Shown here: one piece after another, positions 51,199-60,322 of the stretch | How positions within the stretch are numbered: position 1 is the stretch's first letter | Layout: the number at the start of each line of letters is the position of its first letter | DNA from: Polyangium fumosum | GTDB lineage: Bacteria; Myxococcota_A; Polyangia; Polyangiales; Polyangiaceae | Length of the DNA: 64,000 nucleotides | Direction of reading: 5' to 3' | NCBI RefSeq assembly: GCF_005144585.1 | Contig: NZ_SSMQ01000054.1 | Location: 1-64,000 of the forward strand | The notes under the pieces: model-generated | Databases searched by the model: none | What the model saw: the letters and a program-made list of their open reading frames with translations, nothing else | What the model was told of the DNA's origin: nothing | Program-made: the position numbers and the translations under genes

Positions 51199-52880
51199 CG
51201 CGCCTGCCCGTGCGGATCGCCTCGCTCGTGCTCGCCGCGCTCGCCGCAGGCTGCGGCGGCGCCGCGCCCGCCTCCCCCACGAAGCCCGCGGCGGCGCCCC
51301 CTGCCCCTCCCCGCGTGCTCCCGGGGAAGGCGGATGGACGCGCGCTGCTCGCCATGGACGCCGCGCGCGTGCAGGATGCGGGCGCGGGCGCGCTCGAGGT
51401 CGTCGCCGCGGAGTACCTCTCCGAGGGCGACAAGGCCGGCGCGTTCGTCGAGGTCCCGCTCGACGCGTGCGCGCTCGTCATGGCGCGCGGATCCCCCTCG
51501 GTCGTCGACGTGGATCTCTTCGCGTACGAGGACGACGGCGCGAGCTTCGCCGTGGACGAGTCGACCGACGCGCGGCCGGCGATCCTCGTCTGCCCGCCGC
51601 ACCCGAAGCGGCTCTGGCTCGCGGCGCGTGTCGTGTCGGGCTCGGGCCTCGTGAGCCTCGGCGTGCAGAGCGTGCCGACGTCGGCGATGGCCGCGGTGGA
51701 GCAAGCGGCCGGCGCGCGGGGTCGATCGGGCGGCGAGACGGGCCGGCTCGAAGCGTGGCCGGGGCTCGAAGCCAAGCTCCTCGCGCACCGCGCCTGGCTC
51801 GGCGGCCGCTGGGAAGACGTGCGCCGCGCGGCCGTGCCCGTCGCGCCGCGCGCCCCCACGCGCCTCACGGTCACGGTCGAGGCAGGCCGTTGCCTCGACG
51901 TCTTCGTCTCCCCGAGCGACGAGGTCGGCTCCCTCGAAGTCGTCGCCGAGGATGCCGCGGGCCGCATCCTCGCGCGTGGCAAGGAGCGCGGGCGCGACCG
52001 CGCGATCGTCCTCTGCTCGGCGACGGCGAACGAGGTCACGGTGGCGATGCGGCCACGCGCCTCCACCGGGATCGTCGCCGTCGTCGCGAGCCGCTCCGCC
52101 CCCGGCGCGGGCGCGGCCCTCGACGTGTCTGCCCGCGCGGAGCACGTGACCGAGACACGCGAGCTCGACGCGGCGCGCGCGGCGCTCGCGAAGGACCTCA
52201 CCGGCAAGGGCTTCGGCGCCCCGAAGACCGTCCTCGTCGGCTCGGCCAAGCTCGGCAGCCGCGCGGCCGCCGCGCTCGAACTGCCGGCCGGCTGCGCGCG
52301 CATCGACGTCGTCGCGGGCAAGCCGCTCGCCGACGCCGCGGCCTCGCTCTGGAACGATCGCGGCGCGCTGCTCGCCGAGGGCCGCGGCGGCGCGGGCGTG
52401 ACGCTCTTTTCGTGTGGCCCGACGAGCCCGGCGCGGATCGACGTCGAGGCCCTCGCGCGGCCGGGCCCCTTCGCCGTCGAGCTGCGCAAGGACGACGCCG
52501 CGCCCGCCGCGCTCGTCGCCCACCCCCTCGCAGCCGCGCGCCTGCTCGCCGTGCTCGACGCCGGCGGCGCGCGCATCTCGGCCGCGGCGGCCTCGTCGGC
52601 CCAGGTCGTCGCCCTCGACGCCGGCGCGCGCACCACCCTGCCCTTCGACGTCTCCGCGCGCGGCTGCGTCGAGGTCACGGCTGCGCTCGATCGAGGCGGC
52701 AGCGGCCTCGATCTGCGCCTCGCCGACGCCTCCACCGGCGAGAACACCGTCACCCGCGGCCGGTTCGTGCTGAGCGATCGCCTCTGCGCCGGTGACGCGG
52801 GGGCCAAGGGCAACGCCGAGATCCGCCTCCTCGCGGGCAAGGCCGACGCCCTCGTGCTCGTGCGACCGCTGCCGCCCTGA
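51195..52880 (+). CDS. Lipoprotein with repeated Cys-containing beta modules
   Basis: A 561-residue lipoprotein. The TTG at 51195 again overlaps the upstream stop (TTGA), with GGAGG nine bases before it, and gives the lipobox LAALAAGC. About five modules contain a strand with a single Cys, such as LDACALVMARG, GRCLDVFVSP, GCARIDVVAG and GCVEVTAALD, each followed by LF/ILVC strands. It resembles the module type in the previous protein, suggesting a coupled secreted pair. No family name is offered. Confidence 0.78.
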   Translation: MTRLPVRIASLVLAALAAGCGGAAPASPTKPAAAPPAPPRVLPGKADGRALLAMDAARVQDAGAGALEVVAAEYLSEGDKAGAFVEVPLDACALVMARGSPSVVDVDLFAYEDDGASFAVDESTDARPAILVCPPHPKRLWLAARVVSGSGLVSLGVQSVPTSAMAAVEQAAGARGRSGGETGRLEAWPGLEAKLLAHRAWLGGRWEDVRRAAVPVAPRAPTRLTVTVEAGRCLDVFVSPSDEVGSLEVVAEDAAGRILARGKERGRDRAIVLCSATANEVTVAMRPRASTGIVAVVASRSAPGAGAALDVSARAEHVTETRELDAARAALAKDLTGKGFGAPKTVLVGSAKLGSRAAAALELPAGCARIDVVAGKPLADAAASLWNDRGALLAEGRGGAGVTLFSCGPTSPARIDVEALARPGPFAVELRKDDAAPAALVAHPLAAARLLAVLDAGGARISAAAASSAQVVALDAGARTTLPFDVSARGCVEVTAALDRGGSGLDLRLADASTGENTVTRGRFVLSDRLCAGDAGAKGNAEIRLLAGKADALVLVRPLPP

Positions 52881-52944
52881 ACACGTCTCCGAAAACGCCC
52901 GACCCCTCCTCCGGGGCTGCCCCCCGGCGTTATGCTGGAGGCCG

Positions 52945-53448
52945 ATGTTCTCCTCGTTCCGCTCCTGTCTCCTCGTGATTTCCCTGCTCGGGCTCGCCGC
53001 CTGTGCGGAGATCGAGGCCGCGCCTCCGCCCTTGTATCCCCGCGGGAGCGCCTCGCCCGGCGCCACCGCCGCGACCGCAGAAGCCACGCCGCCCAAGCCC
53101 GCGGCCCCTGCGGAGGGCGTTCGACAAGAAGCGCTCGCGCCGCGCGTCGGTGTCGAGGGCGTGGCCGAGGGCCAGCAGGCGCTCGCCGACGCCATCGTCG
53201 CCGCCTCCAAGGCGCCGATGAACGAGTGCCGCGGGAACAGCGGCGGCGGCACGGTCCGCATCCGGGTCGCGGGCAACCACACGTCTGCGTCGTTTGCCGT
53301 CGACCCTGGCTCCACGGCCAACGACAAGATGCGCCATTGCGTGCTCGAAGCCCTCTCCACGCTCGACGTCCCCGACACGATCTCGCAATCGAGCCCGTCC
53401 TCGCGCCCCTCCTCGGGCTTCTCGTCGATCATCACCGTTCAGTGGTAA
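52945..53448 (+). CDS. Small lipoprotein with TonB/AgmX-like C-terminal domain
   Basis: A 167-residue lipoprotein. The signal ends LGLAAC, then an Ala/Pro linker. The C-terminal half (ECRGNSGGGTVRIRVAGNHT, then MRHCVLEALSTLDVP and FSSIITVQW) resembles the short TonB-C or AgmX/PglI-type domain found in many myxobacterial lipoproteins. Two Cys probably form a disulfide. GGAGG lies just before the ATG at 52945. It ends 12 bases before the FMN oxidase gene. Confidence 0.7.
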   Translation: MFSSFRSCLLVISLLGLAACAEIEAAPPPLYPRGSASPGATAATAEATPPKPAAPAEGVRQEALAPRVGVEGVAEGQQALADAIVAASKAPMNECRGNSGGGTVRIRVAGNHTSASFAVDPGSTANDKMRHCVLEALSTLDVPDTISQSSPSSRPSSGFSSIITVQW

Positions 53449-53460
53449 AGACCGCGCGGC

Positions 53461-54594
53461 ATGCATTCGAGCGACGACACCGGCAAAACCACGCTCCACG
53501 CGCCGCAGAAGGACGCCTCCTCCGGCCTCCTCACCGTGCGTGACTTCGAGAGGGCCGCGCGCGCAGCCCTCTCGGCCATGGCCTACGATTATTACCGCTC
53601 CGGCGCCGACGCCGAGCGCACGCTCCGGGAGAACCTGCGCGCGTATCGCCGCTGGCAGATCCATTCGCGTGTCCTCGTCGACGTCTCGCGCCTCACCCTC
53701 GAAACCGAGATCCTCGGCGCGCCCGTCTCGATGCCGATCCTCGTCGCGCCGACGGCCTATCACAAGCTCGCGCATCCCGAGGGCGAGCTCGCGACCGCGC
53801 GCGCCGCCGCCCGCGCCGGCACGATCTTCACCGTCTCCACCCTCGCGACGACCTCCCTCGAAGACATCGCGCGCGCCTCGAAGGGCCCGCTCTGGTTCCA
53901 GCTCTACGTGCACAAGGACCGCGAGCTCACCCGCTCGCTCGTCGAGCGCGCCGAGGCGGCCGGGTATCGCGCCATCGTGCTCACGGTCGACACCCCCGTC
54001 CTCGGTCGCCGCCTGCGCGACGTGCGCAACGGGTTCGGCCTGCCGAATGGCCTCGTCATGGCGAACCTCGTGGACGCCAAGGTCGCCGCCGGTGCTTCGG
54101 GATCGGCCCTCCACCGGTACATCGCGTCGCGGCACGACGCCTCGCTCTCCTGGCGCGACGTCGCGTGGCTGCGCGGCATCACCCGCTTGCCTTTGCTCCT
54201 CAAAGGAATCGTTCGTCCGGACGATACCATGCTCGCGATCGACGCGGGCGCCGCGGGGATCATCGTCTCGAACCACGGCGCGCGTCAGCTCGACTCCGCG
54301 CCGGCCACGCTCGACGTGCTGCCGCGTGTCGTCGAGGCGGCGGCGGGCCGGGTGCCTGTGCTCGTCGACGGCGGCGTGCGCTGGGGGACGGACGTGCTCA
54401 AGGCGCTCGCGCTCGGGGCGAACGCGGTCCTGCTCGGCAGGCCTGTGCTGTGGGGGCTCGCGGCGGCGGGGGAGGCGGGCGTCCTGCGGGTGCTCGACAT
54501 TCTGCGCGACGAGCTCGCGACGGCCATGGCGCTCGCAGGGTGCCCCTCGCTTGCGTCGATTGACCGCGCGCTCGTCGAACGACGGCCGCGGTAG
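53461..54594 (+). CDS. FMN-dependent 2-hydroxy-acid oxidase/dehydrogenase
   Basis: A 377-residue TIM-barrel flavoenzyme that oxidises (S)-2-hydroxy acids such as lactate or glycolate. FMN contacts are in PILVAPTAYHKLAHPEGE and FTVSTLATTSLEDIA; LTVDTPVLGRRLRDVRNGF and LLLKGIVRPDDTMLAI give the substrate and Lys sites; the catalytic base is H272 in SNHGARQLD. There is no membrane anchor or cytochrome domain, so oxygen or a soluble carrier is the probable acceptor. The substrate is not decided by sequence. Confidence 0.92.
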   Translation: MHSSDDTGKTTLHAPQKDASSGLLTVRDFERAARAALSAMAYDYYRSGADAERTLRENLRAYRRWQIHSRVLVDVSRLTLETEILGAPVSMPILVAPTAYHKLAHPEGELATARAAARAGTIFTVSTLATTSLEDIARASKGPLWFQLYVHKDRELTRSLVERAEAAGYRAIVLTVDTPVLGRRLRDVRNGFGLPNGLVMANLVDAKVAAGASGSALHRYIASRHDASLSWRDVAWLRGITRLPLLLKGIVRPDDTMLAIDAGAAGIIVSNHGARQLDSAPATLDVLPRVVEAAAGRVPVLVDGGVRWGTDVLKALALGANAVLLGRPVLWGLAAAGEAGVLRVLDILRDELATAMALAGCPSLASIDRALVERRPR

Positions 54595-54637
54595 TCGCTG
54601 CTGCTGCCGCTGGCCTCATGCGCTTGGCGGGGAGCGC

Positions 54638-54934
54638 TCAGCTCCAGAACGCGACGAAGCAGAACCAGTCGACATCCATGGTCTTGGTGCTGCCCTGATC
54701 GGTGAAGCCGGTCGAGATGGTGAAGTTCGGTGCGTTGCCACCGTTCGTCGCCGTGATAATGGCATTGGCCGTCATGTAGGCGCTACCCGGAGTGACCACC
54801 ACGACGGGATCGGACGATGATTCGCCGTCCACCGTGAAGAAGTACTGACCGGGGGCCTTTTTGACGACCCGGAAATTGCCCGAGCCGCTGTCGATCGAGC
54901 CGTCGCCGTTGATACATCCAAATGCTTGTCCCAT
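54638..54934 (-). CDS. Small beta-rich protein of unknown function
   Basis: A 98-residue protein beginning MGQAFGCINGDGSIDSGSGN, with beta strands NFRVVKKAPGQYFFTVDGES and a C-terminal DVDWFCFVAFW. There is no signal peptide from the ATG at 54934, which has AAGGAAAGG upstream; an upstream in-frame start would add 45 unstructured residues. No family is recognised. Its promoter region contains the interlocked inverted repeats at 55084-55126. Confidence 0.62.
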   Translation of the reverse strand: MGQAFGCINGDGSIDSGSGNFRVVKKAPGQYFFTVDGESSSDPVVVVTPGSAYMTANAIITATNGGNAPNFTISTGFTDQGSTKTMDVDWFCFVAFWS

Positions 54935-55083
54935 GACGATACCACCTTTCCTTATCGTTACGGCTGCCCCCTGGGAGCACGGCACGTGCCAGTGGCACTC
55001 GACGGCTCGGACCTGCGATGCGGGGGCGATTTCCTGGACGAATCCGTGGGAGCTGAGCGCCGACGTCATCGGTTGAAGGGAGG

Positions 55084-55126
55084 CAGAGGTGTACCTGTAA
55101 CCGGAAAAGATACACCTCTGTTACAG
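55084..55126. promoter_or_regulatory. Interlocked inverted repeats, possible operator or pseudoknot
   Basis: CAGAGGTGTA (55084-55093) pairs with TACACCTCTG (55111-55120), and CTGTAAC (55095-55101) pairs with GTTACAG (55120-55126). The arms are in the order A-B-A'-B'. As DNA this gives four TGTA half-sites (two direct, two inverted); as RNA it gives an H-type pseudoknot. It lies 150 bp upstream of the minus-strand gene starting at 54934 and about 125 bp before the decayed hydrolase on the plus strand; the rest of the 318-bp gap holds nothing I recognise. Confidence 0.5.
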
Positions 55127-55252
55127 CCCTCAGGAGGGGCATCACTCGCGGGCGACCGAGGAGACCCTCGCGGCTGCCATGGAGAAGACGCTCCCGCCTC
55201 CGCCTTGCGTCTTCCTCGGATCTGCGTCTTCCTGAAGCCTGTGAACGACTTC

Positions 55253-56295
55253 ATGACCCTCCCAAGCCACCTCCTCGAATGGCTCCTCGACCTCCCGCCC
55301 GCCGAGACGCGCGACATCGTCGTCCAGCGTGATCTTCGCGTGCCCATGTCCGACGGCGCGGTCCTCCTCGCGGATCTCCACACGGCGCGCGACGCCCGCA
55401 AGCGCCCGCTCCTTCTCCTCCGCTCCCCGTATGGCCGCCGCAATCCCCTCTTCTCGTTTCTCACCCGCCCGTTCACGGAGCGCGGCTTCTTCCAAATTCA
55501 AGTACCCCGGCGAGAGCTTCTCGCTCGACACCATGCTGCGCTGGACGCAGATGATGCAAGAGCAGAAAAAACCACTCCACGAGCAATTGCTCGGCCGCCT
55601 CACCTCGCGCCGCTCGCTCGAAAAAGGCCTCGCGCACCTCCCGCTCAACGAGGCGGATCGCGTCGCCACCGGTCACCGCGTCGGGTTCTTCCAGGACTGG
55701 CTCGAACACAATGCCCCGGGCGACCCGTGGTGGGCGCCGGCGGACCATAGCGGCGCCGTGGCCGACGTGACGGCGCCCGTGCTGTTCATCGGCGGCTTCT
55801 ATGATGTTTTCCTGCCCTGGCAACTTCGAGATTATGCCGCGCTCGTCGCGGCGGGCCGGACCCCGTACCTCACGATCGGCCCCTGGTCCCATACCTCGAG
55901 GCCCGTGTTCTCGACCAGCGTGCGCGAATCACTCGCCTGGTTTCGCGCGCATCTCCTCGGCGATCGCAGCCTCCTGCGCGAGGCGCCCGTGCGTATCTAC
56001 GTGATGGGCGCCGACGAATGGCGCGAGTACCCGAGCTGGCCTCGAACCGGGCCGACCGGCGCCGCGGCCCGACGGCACGTTGGCCATCACCGTCGAGCTC
56101 TCCCCCACCGCGCACCGCTTTCGCCGCGGCCACCACATTCGCGTGCAGATCTCGAGCGGCGCGCACCCGCGCTTCGCCCGCAACCCCGGCACCGGCGAGC
56201 CGCTCGCCACGACGACACGCCTCGTCGGCGCGGACCAAACGATTCATCACGACCCAGAGCGCCCCTCGGCCATCCTCCTCTCGGTGCTCGACTGA
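55253..56295 (+). pseudogene. Decayed CocE/NonD family hydrolase
   Basis: Three pieces of one hydrolase lie in different frames. 55253-55495 (from ATG): LLLLRSPYGRRNPLFSFL, then FTERGFFQIQ. About 55500-56045, shifted: YPGESFSLDTMLRWTQMM, WWAPADHSGAVADVTAPVLF, FDVF-like IGGFYDVFLPWQ, IGPWSHTS. About 56080-56295, shifted again: LAITVELSPTAHRFRRGH then ADQTIHHDPERPSAIL. The segment that should hold the Ser nucleophile (GxSYxG) is missing at the first junction, and most of the C-terminal jellyroll is missing at the second. It cannot make an active enzyme. Confidence 0.85.
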
Positions 56296-56524
56296 GCGAG
56301 CGGGATCCGCTTCGTGCCTGTGGGGGGTGATCGATTCGTTCATCCCCTCATGATCGATCCGATCACCCGCGCATCGGTCGAGCCCGTCGAGCGCTGCGAT
56401 TTCCGCGGTCTTCCTGTGCGACCAGGGCTGGCCCATAACCTGCAAGTACGCCCTGACATCGACGGGCCCCCCCCGTCCCGTGAACCCGACCGCGCCGCTG
56501 CGAGTTGCGGCATGGAGAGTCCTC

Positions 56525-57883
56525 ATGACGAAATTCGCTTCCCTGCTCAGCGCTGTCTCCCTCTGCGTCCCTGCCGCCTTGATTGGTTGCGGCGGGGAGG
56601 ATTTCGAGGTCGACGACGCGGAAACGTTTGCGCAGGAGCAAGCCCTCTCGGCCCAGAGCATGCGCTTTGGCGTCGCCCCGCAATGGTATCAAAATTGGAA
56701 TCCGCCCTCCGAGGGGCCGGCCAACGTCGACCTTGTCGTCGTCGGCGATTGGCTCCTCGAGAGCGGCTTCACGAGCACCCATCAATCAAAGATCCAGCAG
56801 ATCCGCGCCAAGGGGAAGACCCCCTACCTCTTCGGCTACATCGCGACGGCGAAGACGAAGAAGGGCCTCAATTCGAACAACGATTGCGACGGGAACGCGT
56901 CGGCGCCCCTCTGCCAGCAGGGCGCGACGTGGATCCGGGCGAACATCGCCAACAACATCGTGCCCGCCTACCTCGACGCGGCCCAGAAGATCAACGCGGC
57001 GCTCGGCGGCGGCAATGCGCTCATCCACATCGAGCCGGATTGGTTCCAGTTCTCGGAGAACGCCCAGCAGAACGCCTTCACGAAGGCCGAGTCGAACGGC
57101 TTCATGAACAACATCCTCGGCGCGATCAAGCAAGGTTGCCCCACCTGCAAGGTCGTCATCGACTTCAGCCCGTGGTTCTCGCCGAGCAAGACGAAATGGG
57201 CCACCTCGGCCGCGGACTTCTATTCCGGCTGGGACAAGACCGTCGCGGGTTACGTGGGCCTCACCGGCAAGCCCTTCCCGTTCACCGCGGGCAAGATCGA
57301 CAACTTCACCTACGCGGAGATCACGCAGCAGCTCGCCCTGCCGCTCATCATCGTGGACGCGTACACGTTCGGCGGCGGCCCGATCGACGTCGACTCGACC
57401 TGGCTCAACACGTCGAACATCGCCACCGCCGTCGGCTGGGGCGTCGATAGCATCATTCTGTCGCAGACAGGAAACGTCTCCGGGTATGATCAGTTCATTG
57501 CAACGGTGAAGGGCGGAACCACGCCCCCGCCGCCCCCGCCGCCTCCGCCGCCTCCGCCGCCCCCGCCGCCTCCGCCGCCTCCGCCGCCCCCGCCGCCCCC
57601 GCCGCCCGCGGGTGGTGTGACGGTGATCGGGGGGAACGCGACGGTGACGATCACGCCGAACTCGAGCTGGAACGGGGGTTATTGCAAGAACGTGTCGTTG
57701 AAGAACACGGACACGCAGAGCATCACGTGGACCCTCCGCATCCCCAAGGAGGGCACCATCTACAATTCGTGGAACGTGGTGCCCAAGGTCGAAGGGAGCG
57801 AATTCGTGTTCAACGGCGTCTCCTGGAACAGCACCCTCTCCGTCGGACAGAGCGCCGATTTCGGCTACTGCGTGAATCTCTGA
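56525..57883 (+). CDS. Secreted TIM-barrel-like lipoprotein with polyproline linker and CBM2 domain
   Basis: A 452-residue exported protein. The signal ends PAALIGC (Cys22). Residues about 45-330 resemble a glycosidase-type barrel (FGVAPQWYQNW, LIHIEPDWFQF, VVIDFSPWFSP, LIIVDAYTFGGG), with acidic residues at strand ends that could be catalytic. About 29 Pro in a row (57523-57608) link it to a C-terminal carbohydrate-binding module 2-like domain (TPNSSWNGGYCKNVSLKN, then SFN-like VSWNSTLSVGQSADFGYC). Likely acts on, or binds, an insoluble polysaccharide outside the cell. Confidence 0.8.
   Translation: MTKFASLLSAVSLCVPAALIGCGGEDFEVDDAETFAQEQALSAQSMRFGVAPQWYQNWNPPSEGPANVDLVVVGDWLLESGFTSTHQSKIQQIRAKGKTPYLFGYIATAKTKKGLNSNNDCDGNASAPLCQQGATWIRANIANNIVPAYLDAAQKINAALGGGNALIHIEPDWFQFSENAQQNAFTKAESNGFMNNILGAIKQGCPTCKVVIDFSPWFSPSKTKWATSAADFYSGWDKTVAGYVGLTGKPFPFTAGKIDNFTYAEITQQLALPLIIVDAYTFGGGPIDVDSTWLNTSNIATAVGWGVDSIILSQTGNVSGYDQFIATVKGGTTPPPPPPPPPPPPPPPPPPPPPPPPPPPPAGGVTVIGGNATVTITPNSSWNGGYCKNVSLKNTDTQSITWTLRIPKEGTIYNSWNVVPKVEGSEFVFNGVSWNSTLSVGQSADFGYCVNL
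57523..57608 (+). repeat. CCG-rich repeat encoding a polyproline linker
   Basis: About 29 proline codons, mostly CCG with CCC and CCT, lie between the barrel and the CBM2-like domain. Slippage here would change linker length in steps of one residue without altering either domain. Confidence 0.9.
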
Positions 57884-57944
57884 GTCCGCGCATGTCGACG
57901 ATGCCCCCGGCGGTTGCCGACAACCGCCGCGAGCTCGCTCGACG

Positions 57945-58589
57945 CTACTTGCACACCGAAATGCCCGCCACGGTGCCCGCGGTCGAGCAGATCTCGGAGA
58001 GCGCGCAGTCCTGGTTCGCGTGGCAAACCACCCGCGGCGCGACCGTCGTCCCGAGCCGCGGGTGCGTGAACGTCCCCGCGCACTCGCCTTTGGGCACGCA
58101 CACGGCCGCGATCGTCCGGTCGCCCGGGATCAGGCAACACGCCTCGGCCCCGCAATCCTCGGGCCCGTCGCACTCGAAGATCACGCCCTCTCCGTTCGCC
58201 GTCCGCGGGCACGACCTCCCATCCTGCGTGCACGACGGAGGCTCGAACGTCGCGCAACACGCCGTCTCGCAAAGATTTGTCCCGCAACGAATCTGCTTCT
58301 TCGCGAGCACCGGCCGCGGCCTCCGCGGCTCGTTTCCCTGCGCGGCCGTCTGCGCGGCGGCGGGCGCATCACAAACACACGGCAGAAACCGCGCCCCCTC
58401 GTCGTCGCAGACCTGCGTCCCCTGCGCACCGGCCGGGCACGCGCACGCGACCTGTTGACCCGGCACGCACTCCTTCGACCGGCAGCCACCTGACACGAGG
58501 GCCCAGGCGACGAGCGCCCCGAGCGCGAAAAGGCGGGGAAGTCCGGCCGTGGAGAGACGTTTCGCGCACATCACGCCGAAGCTTGCCAT
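57945..58589 (-). CDS. Cys-rich lipoprotein
   Basis: A 214-residue exported protein. The ATG at 58589 gives a signal ending ALVSGGC; an ATG at 58571 is a possible alternative. The mature protein has about 20 Cys in pairs and CC motifs (CVPGQQVACACPAG, CETACCATFE, AEACCLIPGD, NQDCALSEIC), so it should be heavily disulfide-bonded. Similar Cys-rich surface proteins are common in myxobacteria. It converges with the CBM2 protein gene and is divergent from the kinase at 58676. Confidence 0.72.
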   Translation of the reverse strand: MASFGVMCAKRLSTAGLPRLFALGALVAWALVSGGCRSKECVPGQQVACACPAGAQGTQVCDDEGARFLPCVCDAPAAAQTAAQGNEPRRPRPVLAKKQIRCGTNLCETACCATFEPPSCTQDGRSCPRTANGEGVIFECDGPEDCGAEACCLIPGDRTIAAVCVPKGECAGTFTHPRLGTTVAPRVVCHANQDCALSEICSTAGTVAGISVCK

Positions 58590-58675
58590 GGAGCCCGCTG
58601 GAACGATCGTGATATGCTCCCAGGTGGCTTCATTTTGCCCGATCACGGTCGGGCTCGCGGGAGGAGTGTCGGGGC

Positions 58676-60322
58676 GTGTCCATCGCAGAAGGCGCCATCA
58701 TCGGCGGCAAGCTTCGGCTCGAACGACCTCTCGCCAAAGGCGGCATGGGCGCCGTATGGGTCGCGCGCCACCAGCTCCTCGACACCAATGTCGCGGTGAA
58801 GTTCATGGATGGCAGCATCGCGTCGAACGAGCCGCTCCGGCAGCGATTCGAGCGCGAGGCCAAGGCCGCGGCCCTCATCAAGAGCCCCCACGTCGTGCAG
58901 GTCCTCGACTACGGCGTCGAGGACGGCGCCCCGTACATCGTGATGGAGCTGCTCGAAGGCGAGGACCTCGGCGCGCGCCTCACGCGCAGCGGCCGCATCG
59001 ACCTCGTCGAGGCCTACCACATCCTCGAGCCGCTCGGCAAAGCGCTCCGCCGCGCCCACGACCTCGGCATCGTCCACCGCGACCTCAAACCCGGAAACGT
59101 CTTCCTCGCGCGGAGCGGCGACGACGAGATCGTCAAAGTCCTCGATTTCGGCATCGCCAAGGACGTCACGATCACGGGCCCGGCGACGTCCACGAGCTCC
59201 GGCATGATGCTCGGCTCGCCCTCGTACATGAGCCCCGAGCAGATCCGCGAGACCAAGCAGGTCGATCATCGCAGCGATCTCTGGTCGATCGGCGTCATCC
59301 TCTACGAGGCGATCACGGGCCGCCTCCCCTTCGACGAGGCCGAGAACATCGGCAAGTTGCTCGTCACCATCTGCACGGATACCGCCCCGCCGCCCTCCTC
59401 GATCGTCCCCTCGCTCGACCCGGCCGTCGATCGTTTCTTCGAGCGGGCGCTCGCGCGCGACAAGGCCGCGCGTTTCCAGAGCATGGCCGAGCTCGTCGAG
59501 GCCTTTGGCCTCCTCGTCGGCATCCGCGCGTCCTTGCGATCACGGCCGAGCGGCGAGTTCGTCCCGTCGAGCGGCAGGACCGCCGACGCGCGCACGAACA
59601 AGATCGGCACCGACGTCACCCTCGCCGCCCCGACGATCACGGCCGACAGCGGCGAGCGCCCCTCGTTGCCTCGCGCGTCCACGCCCGACCCGCGGAGCAC
59701 GCTCTCGCCCGCGGAGAGCGGCGCGCGCGCGTCCTCGTCGCGCAGGTTCGTCCCCGTCGTGCTCGGCGCCGCCGTCGCGCTGGCCATCGGCGCCGGGATC
59801 ATTCTGACGCGCGACCACACGAACACCGGCGCGGACGCCTCCCCCGAGGCGCGAGGCGCCTCCGCGCCTCCCGCGGGGACCTCCTTGCAAGCAGGGCCCG
59901 CCGTCGCGCCGGTCGAGGCGCTCCGCACCGCGCGCCTCCTCGTGACCCCGCCCGACGCGCAGGTCGAGGTCAATGGCCGCAGCGCCCCCGTGGATCAGGA
60001 CGGATACGTCACGATTTCCGGCACGCTCGGCAGCACCCACGCCTTGCGCATCCACAAGGACGGCCACGAGACGCGCGTCGAGGTCGCGATCACCGCGAAT
60101 GGCGCATTGCCGCACAAACTCACGCTCGACGGCGACGTCGCGTCGCTTGCGCCGTCGAGCGCGAAACCCAAGGCCGCGTCTCCGCCTTCGTCCGCCGCCC
60201 CTGCCGCAGGCCCCTCGCCCACGACCGCGCCGGTCACGACGGCGGCCCATCCGACCACGAAGTCCACGTCCACGGCCGCGACGCCCTCCAAAGATCCCCA
60301 GCCCGTGCGAACCTTCGAATGA
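58676..60322 (+). CDS. Membrane Ser/Thr protein kinase with extracytoplasmic PEGA-like domain
   Basis: A 548-residue Hanks-type kinase. The kinase domain (about residues 10-285) has PLAKGGMGAVWVA, VAVKFM, the catalytic H134-R-D136-L-K-P-G-N, VLDFGIAKD and GSPSYMSPEQI, all intact. A Ser/Ala-rich juxtamembrane part leads to one membrane segment (VVLGAAVALAIGAGIIL, about 363-379), then a PEGA-like domain (LLVTPPDAQVEVNGRSAPVD) and a Pro/Ser/Thr tail. It probably senses the envelope. GTG start. Its stop overlaps the next start (ATGA), so both form an operon. Confidence 0.93.
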   Translation: MSIAEGAIIGGKLRLERPLAKGGMGAVWVARHQLLDTNVAVKFMDGSIASNEPLRQRFEREAKAAALIKSPHVVQVLDYGVEDGAPYIVMELLEGEDLGARLTRSGRIDLVEAYHILEPLGKALRRAHDLGIVHRDLKPGNVFLARSGDDEIVKVLDFGIAKDVTITGPATSTSSGMMLGSPSYMSPEQIRETKQVDHRSDLWSIGVILYEAITGRLPFDEAENIGKLLVTICTDTAPPPSSIVPSLDPAVDRFFERALARDKAARFQSMAELVEAFGLLVGIRASLRSRPSGEFVPSSGRTADARTNKIGTDVTLAAPTITADSGERPSLPRASTPDPRSTLSPAESGARASSSRRFVPVVLGAAVALAIGAGIILTRDHTNTGADASPEARGASAPPAGTSLQAGPAVAPVEALRTARLLVTPPDAQVEVNGRSAPVDQDGYVTISGTLGSTHALRIHKDGHETRVEVAITANGALPHKLTLDGDVASLAPSSAKPKAASPPSSAAPAAGPSPTTAPVTTAAHPTTKSTSTAATPSKDPQPVRTFE

